Below the pieces are notes generated by a model that worked only from the letters and a program-made list of their open reading frames with translations, was not told the DNA's origin and did not search any database. 64,000 bases of DNA from assembly GCA_030041475.1 (NCBI GenBank), contig JASHNU010000025.1, positions 1-64,000 of the forward strand. Reading direction: 5' to 3'. The DNA comes from Candidatus Sulfotelmatobacter sp. GTDB lineage: Bacteria > Acidobacteriota > Terriglobia > Terriglobales > Acidobacteriaceae. Shown here piece after piece: positions 42,807 through 51,885 of the stretch. Numbering within the stretch: position 1 is the first letter of the stretch; each line of letters starts with the position of its first letter. Both the position numbers and the translations under genes were made by a program.

Positions 42807-43832
42807 ATGCAGCGTCGCATGATTGCACTCGCGCTTGCTCTGGGTGTCGCGCTGACGTTCGTCCCGGCGGCCCTGGCACAGTATCAGCTCACCAATCTGG
42901 TTTCGAATGTGAAAGGACAAGCACGCAACACCGATCCGTTGCTGGTCAACGCCTGGGGAGTGGCGTACTCGCCGACCGGGCCATTCTGGATCAGCGATGA
43001 AGGCACAGGCTGGTCCACGCTGTACAACGAAAATGGAGTGAAGCAAGGGTTGGAGGTGCTGATTCCGTCGGCGAGCGGGGCAGGACCAGGCTCGCCGACC
43101 GGGATCGTGTTCAACGGTTCCGGGGAATTTGCGGTGCAGGGATGGTCGGCGTTCTTTCTCTTCGCAACTCTGGATGGAACGATCAGCGGATGGGCGCCGC
43201 AATCGAATCCGAATCAGGCGATCATTGCGGTCAACAATTCGGGTTCCGGCGCCATCTACACCGGCCTCGCGATCACGAACAATCCGTCGGGCAATGTTCT
43301 TTTCGCCGCGGACAACTGGAACAACAAGGTTGACATGTATGACGGCAATTTCAACCTGTTAGGCTCGTTTACCGACGCAACCGTGCCGGCCGGGTTTTCT
43401 GTTTTTGGGATTCAGGACATCGACGGGCTCGTGTTCGTCTCGTTCGCTGCTGTGTCAGGAGCGTCGGGAGGATACATTGACATCTTCAGCGAAGGCGGGG
43501 TGTTTCTGAAGCGGCTGACGGAGGGAGGTCCTCTGAACCAGCCCTGGGGCTTCGCGGCTGCGCCGAAGAATTTTGGCCCTCTGAGCAACACGCTGCTGAT
43601 CGGGAACAATATCAATGGAAACAGCACCATCAATGCGTTCAATGCGCTGACCGGGCAATTTGTGGGCACGGTGCGCGATACCAACGGCAACCTTATCCAC
43701 ATCGACCAGTTGTGGGCTATCACGTTCGGCGGTGGGACAGTCAACAACGGTTCGAAGAACGAACTGTACTTCACCGCAGGACCAAACAACAATCTGGCGG
43801 GAACATTTGGCGTGATTTCGCTCGCGCCGTAA
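42807..43832 (+). CDS. TIGR03118 family secreted protein
   Basis: 341 residues. Signal peptide about 1-24 ('LALALGVALTFVPAALAQ'). 'DPLLVNAWGVAYSPTGPFWI', 'NGSGEFAVQGWSAFFLFATL' and 'IHIDQLWAITFGGGTVNN' are blocks of the TIGR03118 family, probably a beta-propeller of about six blades. Function unknown; secreted in soil bacteria. AAAGGAG stands 7 bases before the ATG. Confidence 0.82.
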   Translation: MQRRMIALALALGVALTFVPAALAQYQLTNLVSNVKGQARNTDPLLVNAWGVAYSPTGPFWISDEGTGWSTLYNENGVKQGLEVLIPSASGAGPGSPTGIVFNGSGEFAVQGWSAFFLFATLDGTISGWAPQSNPNQAIIAVNNSGSGAIYTGLAITNNPSGNVLFAADNWNNKVDMYDGNFNLLGSFTDATVPAGFSVFGIQDIDGLVFVSFAAVSGASGGYIDIFSEGGVFLKRLTEGGPLNQPWGFAAAPKNFGPLSNTLLIGNNINGNSTINAFNALTGQFVGTVRDTNGNLIHIDQLWAITFGGGTVNNGSKNELYFTAGPNNNLAGTFGVISLAP

Positions 43833-43852
43833 GACAGCAAAGCAAGAGATGC

Positions 43853-43889
43853 AAGGAAAAGGCCGCCCGCAAAGCGGCCTTTTCCTTTG
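43853..43889. terminator. Rho-independent terminator
   Basis: AAGGAAAAGGCCGC / GCGGCCTTTTCCTT (43853-43866 with 43874-43887), with a T-rich end. Both strands are possible. Confidence 0.85.
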
Positions 43890-43978
43890 GTGCTTAGGAT
43901 CACAGTGTTCTATCTTGCGCAGTTTCAGTGCGATACAGCCTTCCGTGAGTGTTGGCCGGATAGTAAAATAGGCACATC

Positions 43979-44224
43979 ATGACCAGCCATCTTAAGGAAT
44001 CTGTTTCGATCGCGGAAGTGTGCGTGAAAGTCAAACATCTTGGGTACGGCATTAACCAGAGCATTCGCCTCTACGGCGAGGAGTTTGAGGTGATCTCCGA
44101 TCCCTTTCCTGAGGCGGGCGGCATTGCGGTCAACGTGAGAACAAAGAAAGGCAATCGCATCCGCGTGGTTCAATTGCCGGCCACGGTCCTTCAGAGTGTA
44201 AGGGGATTGCCGCACGCTGCCTGA
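43979..44224 (+). CDS. Small conserved protein, unknown
   Basis: 81 residues, no signal or membrane segment. 'IRLYGEEFEVISDPFPE' and 'GGIAVNVRTKKGNRIRVVQL' suggest a small beta-sheet protein. 'AGGCACATC' stands before the ATG. No family is recognised. Confidence 0.6.
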   Translation: MTSHLKESVSIAEVCVKVKHLGYGINQSIRLYGEEFEVISDPFPEAGGIAVNVRTKKGNRIRVVQLPATVLQSVRGLPHAA

Positions 44225-44480
44225 AAAAGCCAGTTCTCACCGAGAATCGAAGCACTAACCTCAAACTACCAAAACCGGTTGCAAGGCTAACGCGTCAAGA
44301 AATGGTCGCGGCGGAAAGCTCCACACTATTGCAACTTCGCCGGGGCGGAGGGCCGCGCATGGTTGTGTCCAGAAGTTGGTGGGATCGTAATCTGACGGCA
44401 TCCGCACAGGTGCATGGTTGGCAGTTGCCGATTGATATTAGCGTTTTTCTTGGGTCTATAATTTGTATGTGGTCACGCAA

Positions 44481-44873
44481 ATGAGTGATGCGCAGGCTGA
44501 CCTGCTGCAGTCGTTCCGGGTCTTCATTAAAGAGGCAGAGGATGGCGCTGCCATACCACCGGTTGAGGAATCGGACCTGAAAGCCCTCCATGAGTTGTGT
44601 GTCGAGCGGGCCAAGCGCTATTGCGGCAAAAATGGCGTAATCAGCATCGACTTAATGGTTCGCGCTTGCGGTTCCGGTGCGAATCTTCCCGCTGTGTGGC
44701 TGCGCCACAGTCAACTCAGAGCGCTGTACAGGCAAGGTCTTCTTGCGGAATGGCAACATGGCACCACGCTGGATGAGGCTGTGTTTCAACTGGCGGCCAC
44801 CATTTCAATGAGCGGTACCGAGCTAGACACAGAAGCCTTCATCCGACGGCTGCGCTCGATGACCGCAAAATAG
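44481..44873 (+). CDS. Hypothetical helical protein
   Basis: 130 residues with no signal or membrane segment. A helical pattern ('ADLLQSFRVFIKEAEDG', 'ESDLKALHELCVERAKRYC', 'LDTEAFIRRLRSM') is seen, but no family is recognised. The ATG at 44481 is preferred to a TTG at 44463. It ends 22 bp before the spermidine-synthase-like gene and may be co-expressed. A TATAAT box at 44457-44462 is close to the start, but its -35 partner is poorly spaced. Confidence 0.55.
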   Translation: MSDAQADLLQSFRVFIKEAEDGAAIPPVEESDLKALHELCVERAKRYCGKNGVISIDLMVRACGSGANLPAVWLRHSQLRALYRQGLLAEWQHGTTLDEAVFQLAATISMSGTELDTEAFIRRLRSMTAK

Positions 44874-44895
44874 TCTCTCGCAGGATCGCCCGGAA

Positions 44896-47280
44896 GTGTT
44901 GAACTCTGATGATCTTGCTGTGAACTTGGGATCGCCACTCTCGGTAGCACGGCGCCCAGCCCTAAAGCTTCCCGTCATTACGGGTCTCATACTCATTACG
45001 ATCGGTTTCACTGCGACGATTGGGCAGATTGTTCTTCTGCGCGAGTTGATGGTCGTTTCCTACGGCAACGAAATGTCCCTGGGAGTCATGCTGGCCTCCT
45101 GGCTCCTTTGGACTGCGCTGGGCAGCAGCTTGTTCGGCGGGCTCGCGGGGCGGACAACACACCCGGCAAAGCTCATGGCAGTGCTGCAGTCGTTGCTCGC
45201 GCTTTTGTTGCCGGCGACTGTCTTCGCGGTGCGTGCCTCCCGCGGTGTGTTTCACGCTTATTCCGGCGAAGTCCTGGGACCTGCTCCAATCCTTCTGATC
45301 TCCTTATTCACGTTGAGTTGTTTTTGCGTCGTTTCCGGCTGGGCATTTGTCGCCGGCAGCCGGTTGCATGAGTGCGAAGCCGACTCTTCGACTACGGTCG
45401 CAGTGAACTCGATGTATTTGCTCGAGGCTGCCGGATCTGCACTTGGAGGAATCCTGGCAAGCCTGCTGTTCCTCCGCGTTCTTGACTCGCTGCAGATTGC
45501 ATTCCTAGTGGGCACGCTGAATTTGATGAGCGCAGCGGTTTTGGTTCTGCGACGGCTATCGCATCGGCTTACCGCGATTGTGATTTTGTCGGTCGCCTGG
45601 ATTGTGGTAGGTATGCCGGAAGGCCGCCAACTCGAAGCCATCTCGGTTTCGCGCGTGTGGCCGGGCTTTAAGCTGATCGATACACGTAATTCCGTCTATG
45701 GCAACCTGGCGGTCGTGGAAACTGGCGGAATTCGCAGCCTGCTGGAGAACGGATTGTTGATGTTCAACGCGCCAGATCCGGCTGCCGCCGAAGAAGCCGT
45801 GCACTTTGCGCTGCTTGAGCATCCGGCCCCCAAGAGTCTTTTTCTTATTGGGGGCGGCGCCGGCGGAAGCCTGCAGCAGGCGCTGCAGCATTCCAGTCTG
45901 GAACGCGTGGATTACGTTGAACTCGATCCTGCGGTCTTGGAACTGGCCGAAAAATATTTCCCTGACCAATGGGCCGCCGCGCGCGCCGACCCGCGCGTGC
46001 ATGTCCACCATGCAGATGGACGGCTGTACTTAAAATCAACGCCCCAGGTTTTTGACGTCATCATCGTGAACCTGCCCGCTCCGCAGACTGCCCAGCTGAA
46101 CCGCTTCTATACCGCAGATTTCTTTCACGAGGCAGCCGCGAAGCTTGCCGATGACGGAGTCTTCTCCTTCCAGCTGCACGCGGCGGAAGAATACCTGAGT
46201 CCCGACCTGAGCGCCTTTTTGCGCTGCATCATTAAATCGCTGAACCAGGCTTTTCCCGTAGTCCAGACAATTCCCGGCGACATCGTGCATTTCTTCGCGG
46301 CCAAGCGGGCGGGTGTTCTGGCCGCCGATTCGTCTGAGCTTCTTCTGCGCCTCCGGCAGCGGCATCTCAAGACCAGCTATGTGCGCGAATACTACATTCC
46401 ATTTCGCATGATGCCCGACCGCGTGGCGGACCTGAATCAGAACATTCAACCACGCGCTGACACGCCGCTCAATCGTGATCTGGCTCCCATCGCATACTAC
46501 TTCGATGTCGAGCTCTGGAGCACGCAATTTAATCGCGAGTATCAGCGTGTCTTTGAGACCATGGCGCAAATCCAGTTTCGCCGGCTCGTGGAGTGGGCGG
46601 TTCTGTTTCTCGCTCTTATTGCGGTAGCCATTGCCTGCTGGCCACGAGGCTCAGCTCGTGTTCGTGGAAGTGTTAGCTTCTGCGTCGCGCTTACAGGCTT
46701 CACAATGATCACCCTCCAAGTCCTCCTCCTGCTCGGTTTCCAGGCTATCTACGGCTACGTGTATCAGCGGCTGGCGATCTTGATCGCTCTTTGCATGACA
46801 GGCATGGCTCTGGGAAGTTGGGGCCGTTTGCGAGTGACCAACCGCTCTTCAGGAGTGATCGCCTTGCCTGCGGGCTTGAAGCAGTTGGCTGCCCTTCAAA
46901 TTGTCGCGGCGCTGTCTCCGGTTTTTCTGTATTTGTTCCTCTATTCTTTCGCTGGCATGAGAAGCCCGAATATGTTCGTGCTGGGGAGCGAAATTCTTTT
47001 CCCTGCTCTGGCTTTGTGTGCAGGTGTGCTTGGGGGTTATGAATTCGCGCTTGCCAGCGAGGTCTTCTTCACGGATGCGGGAGCGCGCCCGGCAAGCATA
47101 GGAGTGCTCTATGCGGTGGATCTGATTGGGGCGTGCGTGGGCGCGCTGGTGTTGAGCGCGTTTTTGATTCCGCTCTTTGGTTTTCTCAAAGCGGCAGCCT
47201 TTATTGCGGCGGCGAACCTGGTGCCGGCTGTCCTGGCCGCGCAGGTGGGCTGGGCCAGACGGGACCTTCGTTCGGCATAA
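44896..47280 (+). CDS. Fused membrane protein with spermidine-synthase-like domain
   Basis: 794 residues. About six N-terminal membrane helices ('GLILITIGFTATIGQIVLLR', 'NEMSLGVMLASWLLWTALG') are followed by a spermidine-synthase-like SAM-binding domain (about 290-510: 'SLFLIGGGAGGSLQQAL', 'VDYVELDPAVLELA', 'RVHVHHADGRLYL') and by about eight further helices. Such 'fused MFS/spermidine synthase' proteins are widespread in bacteria but no reaction is proven. The Asp proton-acceptor seen in true spermidine synthases is not clearly present after the strand 'DVIIVNLPAP'. The start is uncertain: GTG at 44896 and other non-ATG starts downstream are possible. Confidence 0.8.
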   Translation: MLNSDDLAVNLGSPLSVARRPALKLPVITGLILITIGFTATIGQIVLLRELMVVSYGNEMSLGVMLASWLLWTALGSSLFGGLAGRTTHPAKLMAVLQSLLALLLPATVFAVRASRGVFHAYSGEVLGPAPILLISLFTLSCFCVVSGWAFVAGSRLHECEADSSTTVAVNSMYLLEAAGSALGGILASLLFLRVLDSLQIAFLVGTLNLMSAAVLVLRRLSHRLTAIVILSVAWIVVGMPEGRQLEAISVSRVWPGFKLIDTRNSVYGNLAVVETGGIRSLLENGLLMFNAPDPAAAEEAVHFALLEHPAPKSLFLIGGGAGGSLQQALQHSSLERVDYVELDPAVLELAEKYFPDQWAAARADPRVHVHHADGRLYLKSTPQVFDVIIVNLPAPQTAQLNRFYTADFFHEAAAKLADDGVFSFQLHAAEEYLSPDLSAFLRCIIKSLNQAFPVVQTIPGDIVHFFAAKRAGVLAADSSELLLRLRQRHLKTSYVREYYIPFRMMPDRVADLNQNIQPRADTPLNRDLAPIAYYFDVELWSTQFNREYQRVFETMAQIQFRRLVEWAVLFLALIAVAIACWPRGSARVRGSVSFCVALTGFTMITLQVLLLLGFQAIYGYVYQRLAILIALCMTGMALGSWGRLRVTNRSSGVIALPAGLKQLAALQIVAALSPVFLYLFLYSFAGMRSPNMFVLGSEILFPALALCAGVLGGYEFALASEVFFTDAGARPASIGVLYAVDLIGACVGALVLSAFLIPLFGFLKAAAFIAAANLVPAVLAAQVGWARRDLRSA

Positions 47281-48796
47281 AGGGGCGTGATATCTCCGCT
47301 TCTCCAAAAACTACGGCCGTAAAGGCGAAGAGATCGGCATCGTTATCGCGCCACGCCTTCGGCGGCAATCCCGCTTTCATCGCGGTTTCATCGAGGAAGG
47401 TATCGCGATCCCAATGCTGCTCGGCGGCAACCTGCGGTAGCAGCACTCCGCGTGTCTGCCCTTTCACGATCATGAGTCCGTGCTCGCCGACTTTGACCTG
47501 ATTGGTATTGGCAACGTGCCGCAACGGGGAGAGAACGGAGATTTCGTACTTGATTTGAGGCAATTCGCCGGGAGTCACTGGACGAAAACGCGGATCGCGC
47601 AAGGCAGCGTAGGCAGCGACGTCGCGCACCGTTTCGGCCAGCGGTTGCACTGCCTCCGTGTATCCGATGCAGCCGCGAAGCTCGCCGTTTTCCTTGAGGG
47701 TGACAAATGCGGCTCGATCCTGCATCAAACTGGCGGGCAGGTTCGCGGGAAGCGGGTAGGGTTTGCCTTCCTTCACGGCCGATTCGACCGATTTTCGGGC
47801 GATCTCCAGCAATTGCCTTTTCTCTGATGAAGTCAGAGAGAACTTGGGCGTTTCGCTCCGGCCAGCATTGGCGTCTTTGAAAAACGCGACCGAACCATAT
47901 CCAACCACGCGGCTGCGATCGCCCGTCACGTCGCCCGAGTTGGCGTATTTGATTACCTGTGCGTGCGTAGCACCTAAGCGCTCGGCCGCGATCATGGCAG
48001 CAACAATCGGAGCGCCCCCACACGCTTCCCACGTGCGGTTCGCAAAATTGTCAGAGAGCGTGAGGTAGTCGAATTCACCAATCGCATTCAACGTTTTCCC
48101 ATCGATTTTGACTGCCTCATCGTATGGGTGGTAGTGCGAAAGATCGGAACTGGCAACAATGAGTGTGTCGGTTCCCCGAATGAGTTCTGCCAGGGCAACG
48201 CCGAGAGCGCGGCTCGACTGATAACTTTGTTCTCCCATCACGATCGGCACGAGCTGAAAATCTCCCAGCACTCGTTGCAGGAAAGGTAATTGGTCTTCGA
48301 GAGCATGCTCAGGGCCGGCCGCAGTCGGGACATGGCCCTGGCTGGAGAGTTGGATTTCCGGATTCAAGCTCACGAGCTTCCGCGCGAATTCTTTGTCCAC
48401 GCGAACTTCGCCAAGTGGAGTGGAGTAAGCGTCGCCGTCATAAACCGAGGTGAACGAAAAGGCTTCGAAATGAGAAGGCGCGATCACGACGACCCGATGG
48501 GTCGGCCGTCCCTTTATCAGTGCGTAGCTATGTCCCGCGACTGCGCCCGAAAATGGATAGCCGGCGTGGGGCGCGACCAGCGCGACAACTTCCGCCTTCT
48601 GCGCGGGCACATTCGCTTGCGCCACGAATCTGTCGACCATGGCGGCCAGTTCGTTGGGATCGGCGGGGTAGAACCCTCCTGCAACCGCGGCTTGCCGAAC
48701 CTGCTCCGATTTGGCGGGCGGGCTAGCCGCAAGCGACGAACAGACAACCAGACAGAGAATTGCGACAACCATGGTGATTTCAAGCTTTGCCCTCAT
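47201..48796 (-). CDS. AmmeMemoRadiSam Memo-AMMECR1 fusion, with signal peptide
   Basis: 531 residues. A signal peptide covers about 1-24 ('ITMVVAILCLVVCSSLAAS'). A Memo-like domain follows (about 35-315): 'VAPHAGYPFSG', 'APSHFEAF' and 'WEACGGAPIVAAM' hold the His, His and Cys that bind metal in MEMO1. Then comes an AMMECR1 domain (about 335-515) with 'RGCIGYTEAVQPLAETV' and 'IKYEISVLSPL'. The last 25 residues are Pro-rich. It lies 24 bp after the AmrS gene, with which it forms the AmmeMemoRadiSam system. Its end overlaps that of the converging membrane-protein gene by 80 bp. The pathway's product is not established. Confidence 0.87.
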   Translation of the reverse strand: MRAKLEITMVVAILCLVVCSSLAASPPAKSEQVRQAAVAGGFYPADPNELAAMVDRFVAQANVPAQKAEVVALVAPHAGYPFSGAVAGHSYALIKGRPTHRVVVIAPSHFEAFSFTSVYDGDAYSTPLGEVRVDKEFARKLVSLNPEIQLSSQGHVPTAAGPEHALEDQLPFLQRVLGDFQLVPIVMGEQSYQSSRALGVALAELIRGTDTLIVASSDLSHYHPYDEAVKIDGKTLNAIGEFDYLTLSDNFANRTWEACGGAPIVAAMIAAERLGATHAQVIKYANSGDVTGDRSRVVGYGSVAFFKDANAGRSETPKFSLTSSEKRQLLEIARKSVESAVKEGKPYPLPANLPASLMQDRAAFVTLKENGELRGCIGYTEAVQPLAETVRDVAAYAALRDPRFRPVTPGELPQIKYEISVLSPLRHVANTNQVKVGEHGLMIVKGQTRGVLLPQVAAEQHWDRDTFLDETAMKAGLPPKAWRDNDADLFAFTAVVFGEAEISRPFMPNEGPVWPSPPARPGQPAPGSPPQ

Positions 48797-48820
48797 GGGA
48801 GCTCCAATCTTCCTCCTGCC

Positions 48821-50095
48821 TCAGCTCCATATTCCGGGAATCGGATGCTGGCAGTATTCGCACTTTCCCTTGCGAATGTGATTCTGCGTGACCGTGAACC
48901 CGGCACGTTCGATGAGCAGTCTGCGGCACTGTGGGCAATACGTGTTTTCGGCAGGATGGCCGGGCACATTGCCGATGTAAACGTACTGCAAACCTTCGGC
49001 ATCGGCGATGGCCTTGGCGCGTTCCAGTGTTTCGACCGGGGTCGGCGGCAGGTTCTTGAGCAAGAACATCGGATGAAAGCGCGTGAAATGAATGGGAACT
49101 TCGTTGCCGAGATTGGCCTTGATCCACTTGGCAAGATCGCGGAATTCGGCATCGCCATCATTCAACGTAGGGACGACAAGATGAACGATCTCCATCCATT
49201 TTGCTTCCTTGCGAGTCGTCACCAGCGTATCCAGAATGGGCGAAAGCTCAGCGTCCACTACCTCGCGGTAATACTTCGCTGAAAATGCTTTCATGTCGAT
49301 CTTGATTGCGTCGACGTGCCGGCAAAGCCTTTTCAGTGGTTCTTGTTGAATGAACCCGTTCGATACGACAACGGCTTTCAATCCCTGGTCGCGAGCGGCA
49401 TCGGCTGCGTCGGTGACAAACTCGTTCCACACTGTCGGCTCACTGTAAGTGAAGGCGACTGCCGGGCACTGGTTCTGCTTGGCCAAGGAAGCCACGTCCG
49501 CTGGCGGCATGTAGCGTGCCGGCAACTCTTCCGGCTTGGCCTGCGAAATTTCCCAGTTCTGGCAGAATTTGCAGGTTACGTTGCAACCCACCGTTGCCAG
49601 TGAAAACGCGACAATCCCTGGGTGAAAATGAAAGAAGGGTTTTTTTTCGATCGGATCGACATGCGCAGCGCTCACCCGCGAATGCACCAGCGAATAATAG
49701 GTTCCGCCACGGTTTTCGCGGATGCGGCAATGCCCCCGCTCACCACTCGCAACGACGCAGCCGCGCGGACACAGATGGCAACGCACAATCTTGCCGGGCA
49801 GCTTTTCATAGAATCTTGCCTCTACGCGAAACCGGGCGTCGTCTTCGGTCGCCGACCACGCTGCCAACCCATGCGCCGGCTTGGCGCGGAGACAAACGGC
49901 GGCGCAAGCGGCCAGACACGGAAGCGTCGTTGTTTTCAGGAACGTCCTGCGATCGGTCGGTGCGCTAGCAATCGTTGAAAGTGGAATGGAGAATCCGAGA
50001 TCAGAAGAACGATCAGAAACAGCCCCGATCCGTGCATCTTCTGACCGGAGGGACGGCGAATAAGAGGCGTGGGCAGTAACTCGGGTATCCTGCAT
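48821..50095 (-). CDS. amrS: AmmeMemoRadiSam radical SAM enzyme (AmrS) with Tat signal
   Basis: 424 residues. Residues 45-75 form a twin-arginine signal ('TDRRTFLKTTTLPC' and an Ala/Cys-rich hydrophobic stretch). The body is the AmrS radical SAM enzyme: 'CHLCPRGC' in the N-terminal extension, 'CNVTCKFC' for the SAM cluster, 'FTYSEPTVWNEF' and 'MEIVHLVVPTLNDG'. The tail holds 'CPQCRRLLI' and 'CEYCQHP', probably a zinc or second iron site. A GAGGTGG site lies before the ATG at 50095, so the Tat region is in the translated protein. The Memo-AMMECR1 fusion gene follows 24 bp later. Confidence 0.9.
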   Translation of the reverse strand: MQDTRVTAHASYSPSLRSEDARIGAVSDRSSDLGFSIPLSTIASAPTDRRTFLKTTTLPCLAACAAVCLRAKPAHGLAAWSATEDDARFRVEARFYEKLPGKIVRCHLCPRGCVVASGERGHCRIRENRGGTYYSLVHSRVSAAHVDPIEKKPFFHFHPGIVAFSLATVGCNVTCKFCQNWEISQAKPEELPARYMPPADVASLAKQNQCPAVAFTYSEPTVWNEFVTDAADAARDQGLKAVVVSNGFIQQEPLKRLCRHVDAIKIDMKAFSAKYYREVVDAELSPILDTLVTTRKEAKWMEIVHLVVPTLNDGDAEFRDLAKWIKANLGNEVPIHFTRFHPMFLLKNLPPTPVETLERAKAIADAEGLQYVYIGNVPGHPAENTYCPQCRRLLIERAGFTVTQNHIRKGKCEYCQHPIPGIWS

Positions 50096-50259
50096 GGCCC
50101 ACCTCAGCGCTTGGATTTCCTACTCTTCATTGTATTCCCTCCGCTGCAGCGAGTGCGCGGTTCTGGACTCACCCGGGGCTGTGATTGCGGTCATTGATCG
50201 GGCCTGGTGGGAATGATTAACTCCGGGTGAAGACAAATTAGACGTCGCGGAGAACTGCT

Positions 50260-51846
50260 ATGACCCGGGTCTTGGATGAACAGGTGTTGCATGTAGAAGC
50301 TCGTGAGACGAAGCATCTGCAACGTCCCGTTGTTCTGGACGGACATTCGCTTTCGATTGAGGACGTCGCGGCGATTGCCCGCGACCGCCAGCCCGTTGAT
50401 CTGCATCCTGACGCGATCAGCCACATCAACGAGTGCCGCGACCTTCTCGAAGGAAAGATTCGCGCTCGCGAAATCATGTATGGCGTGAACACTGGAATCG
50501 GCGAGTTGTCGGAGGTCGTGCTGACTTCCGAGCAAGTTGAGAAATATCAGAAGTTCCTGCTTTATTCCCATGCCGCCGGATGCGGCGAGCCGGCCAGCGA
50601 AGAAAACGTGCGCGCGGCGATGCTCTCTCGTCTTAATACTCATTGCTGGGGGCATTCCGGCATCAGACTGGAGATTGTGCGCACGCAGGTGGAAATGCTC
50701 AATCGAGGTGTGACGCCGGTCGTGTGCCAGAAGGGGTCGGTGGGCGCTTGCGGAGATCTGTCTCCGATGGCGCAGATGGCGATCACTCTCATGGGTGAAG
50801 GCGAAGTGTTCTACAAGGGCAAGAGGCTGCCGGCAAAAGAAGGAATGGCCGAGGCAGGAATTCCTACAATTGTGTTCCGCGAACGAGACGGGCTCGCTGC
50901 CATCAACGGATCGAACTTCATCAGCGGGATGGGTTGTCTCGCGCTTTATGACGCCGAACGTTGGCTGAGAACCCAGGAAGTTGCTCTGGCGATGACCCTG
51001 GAGGCTCTGAATGCCAACATGCAGGCCTACGACGAGCGCATCCATTTGGTGCGTGGATACCCCGGCGCGCAGGAGTGTGCCGAGAATGTTCGCTGGCTTA
51101 CAGAAGGATCCGAACTCCTCAAATTGCCGGGCAAGAAAGTTCAGGATGCATACTCCTTGCGTTCGAGCCCGCAGGTGATCGGCGCCGCGCGCGAGGCGTT
51201 TAAGTGGATTCGCTACATGCTCGAGATCGAACTCAATCATGCGGCCGACAATCCCACCTTTTTCCCCGGCGAAAAACTTGTGCTGACGGGCGCGAATTTC
51301 CAGGGCACGCCGATGGCTTTTGCGTTGGAACTGCTTGGGATGTCTGTGACTACCGTCGCCGCCCTTTCAGAGCGAAGGTTGAACCGATTGATGAATCCTC
51401 ATCTTTCGGTCGGGCTGCCTCCGTTTCTGACTAAGGGAGCCGGGATGTTCTCCGGCTTAATGCTCACGCAATACACGGCAGGCGCGTTGGTCTGCGAGAA
51501 TCGCGTGCTGTGCAATCCTGCTGCGACCGGATCCATCCCCGCAGCCGCTGATCAGGAGGACTTCGTTTCGATGGGGATGACCACAGCCATCAAGACGCGG
51601 CAGATCATCGAGAATGCGTGGCACATAATCGCGATCGAACTGATGGCGGCGGCGCAAGCCTTCGATTTTCGATATCCTGTCAAGCCTGCCCCTGTGACCC
51701 AGGCTGTGTATGAAGTGATCCGGACCTACGTGAAGAGGCTGGATGAAGACCGGCCGCTCCACGACGACATCAATCGCCTCGCCAGTGTTGCCAGAGAAGG
51801 CACGATCTTGCGCGAAGTGCAGCGGGTCGTTGGTGAGTTGAACTGA
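50260..51846 (+). CDS. HAL/PAL-family aromatic amino acid ammonia-lyase with ACG triad
   Basis: 528 residues of the MIO-dependent lyase/aminomutase superfamily. Tyr74 ('YGVNTGIGE'), the 'SH' pair (Ser103, His104) and Asn in 'AAINGSNF', 'QDAYSLRSSPQV' and 'ERRLNRLMNP' are all kept. The MIO-forming triad is Ala163-Cys164-Gly165 ('SVGACGDLSP') where Ala-Ser-Gly is usual. The 'QEDF' motif (432-435) has Phe where histidase has His. The SH pair points to histidine, the Phe to another aromatic substrate, so specificity is open. It deaminates an amino acid to an unsaturated acid. No hut genes are near. The SnoaL-like gene follows 39 bp later. Confidence 0.85.
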   Translation: MTRVLDEQVLHVEARETKHLQRPVVLDGHSLSIEDVAAIARDRQPVDLHPDAISHINECRDLLEGKIRAREIMYGVNTGIGELSEVVLTSEQVEKYQKFLLYSHAAGCGEPASEENVRAAMLSRLNTHCWGHSGIRLEIVRTQVEMLNRGVTPVVCQKGSVGACGDLSPMAQMAITLMGEGEVFYKGKRLPAKEGMAEAGIPTIVFRERDGLAAINGSNFISGMGCLALYDAERWLRTQEVALAMTLEALNANMQAYDERIHLVRGYPGAQECAENVRWLTEGSELLKLPGKKVQDAYSLRSSPQVIGAAREAFKWIRYMLEIELNHAADNPTFFPGEKLVLTGANFQGTPMAFALELLGMSVTTVAALSERRLNRLMNPHLSVGLPPFLTKGAGMFSGLMLTQYTAGALVCENRVLCNPAATGSIPAAADQEDFVSMGMTTAIKTRQIIENAWHIIAIELMAAAQAFDFRYPVKPAPVTQAVYEVIRTYVKRLDEDRPLHDDINRLASVAREGTILREVQRVVGELN

Positions 51847-51885
51847 GAGTCAGGCGATTCGGTAATGAAGCAGAAGGAGAACCTT

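Noticed and set aside
44302-44484. A 60-residue forward frame before the hypothetical gene at 44481
   Set aside because: Composition not protein-like, with no start signal; the region is better seen as leader sequence.
50191-51240. A 349-residue open frame antisense to the HAL/PAL-family gene
   Set aside because: It is the shadow of a G+C-rich gene; its translation is rich in His/Arg/Leu with no motif and no ribosome-binding site.
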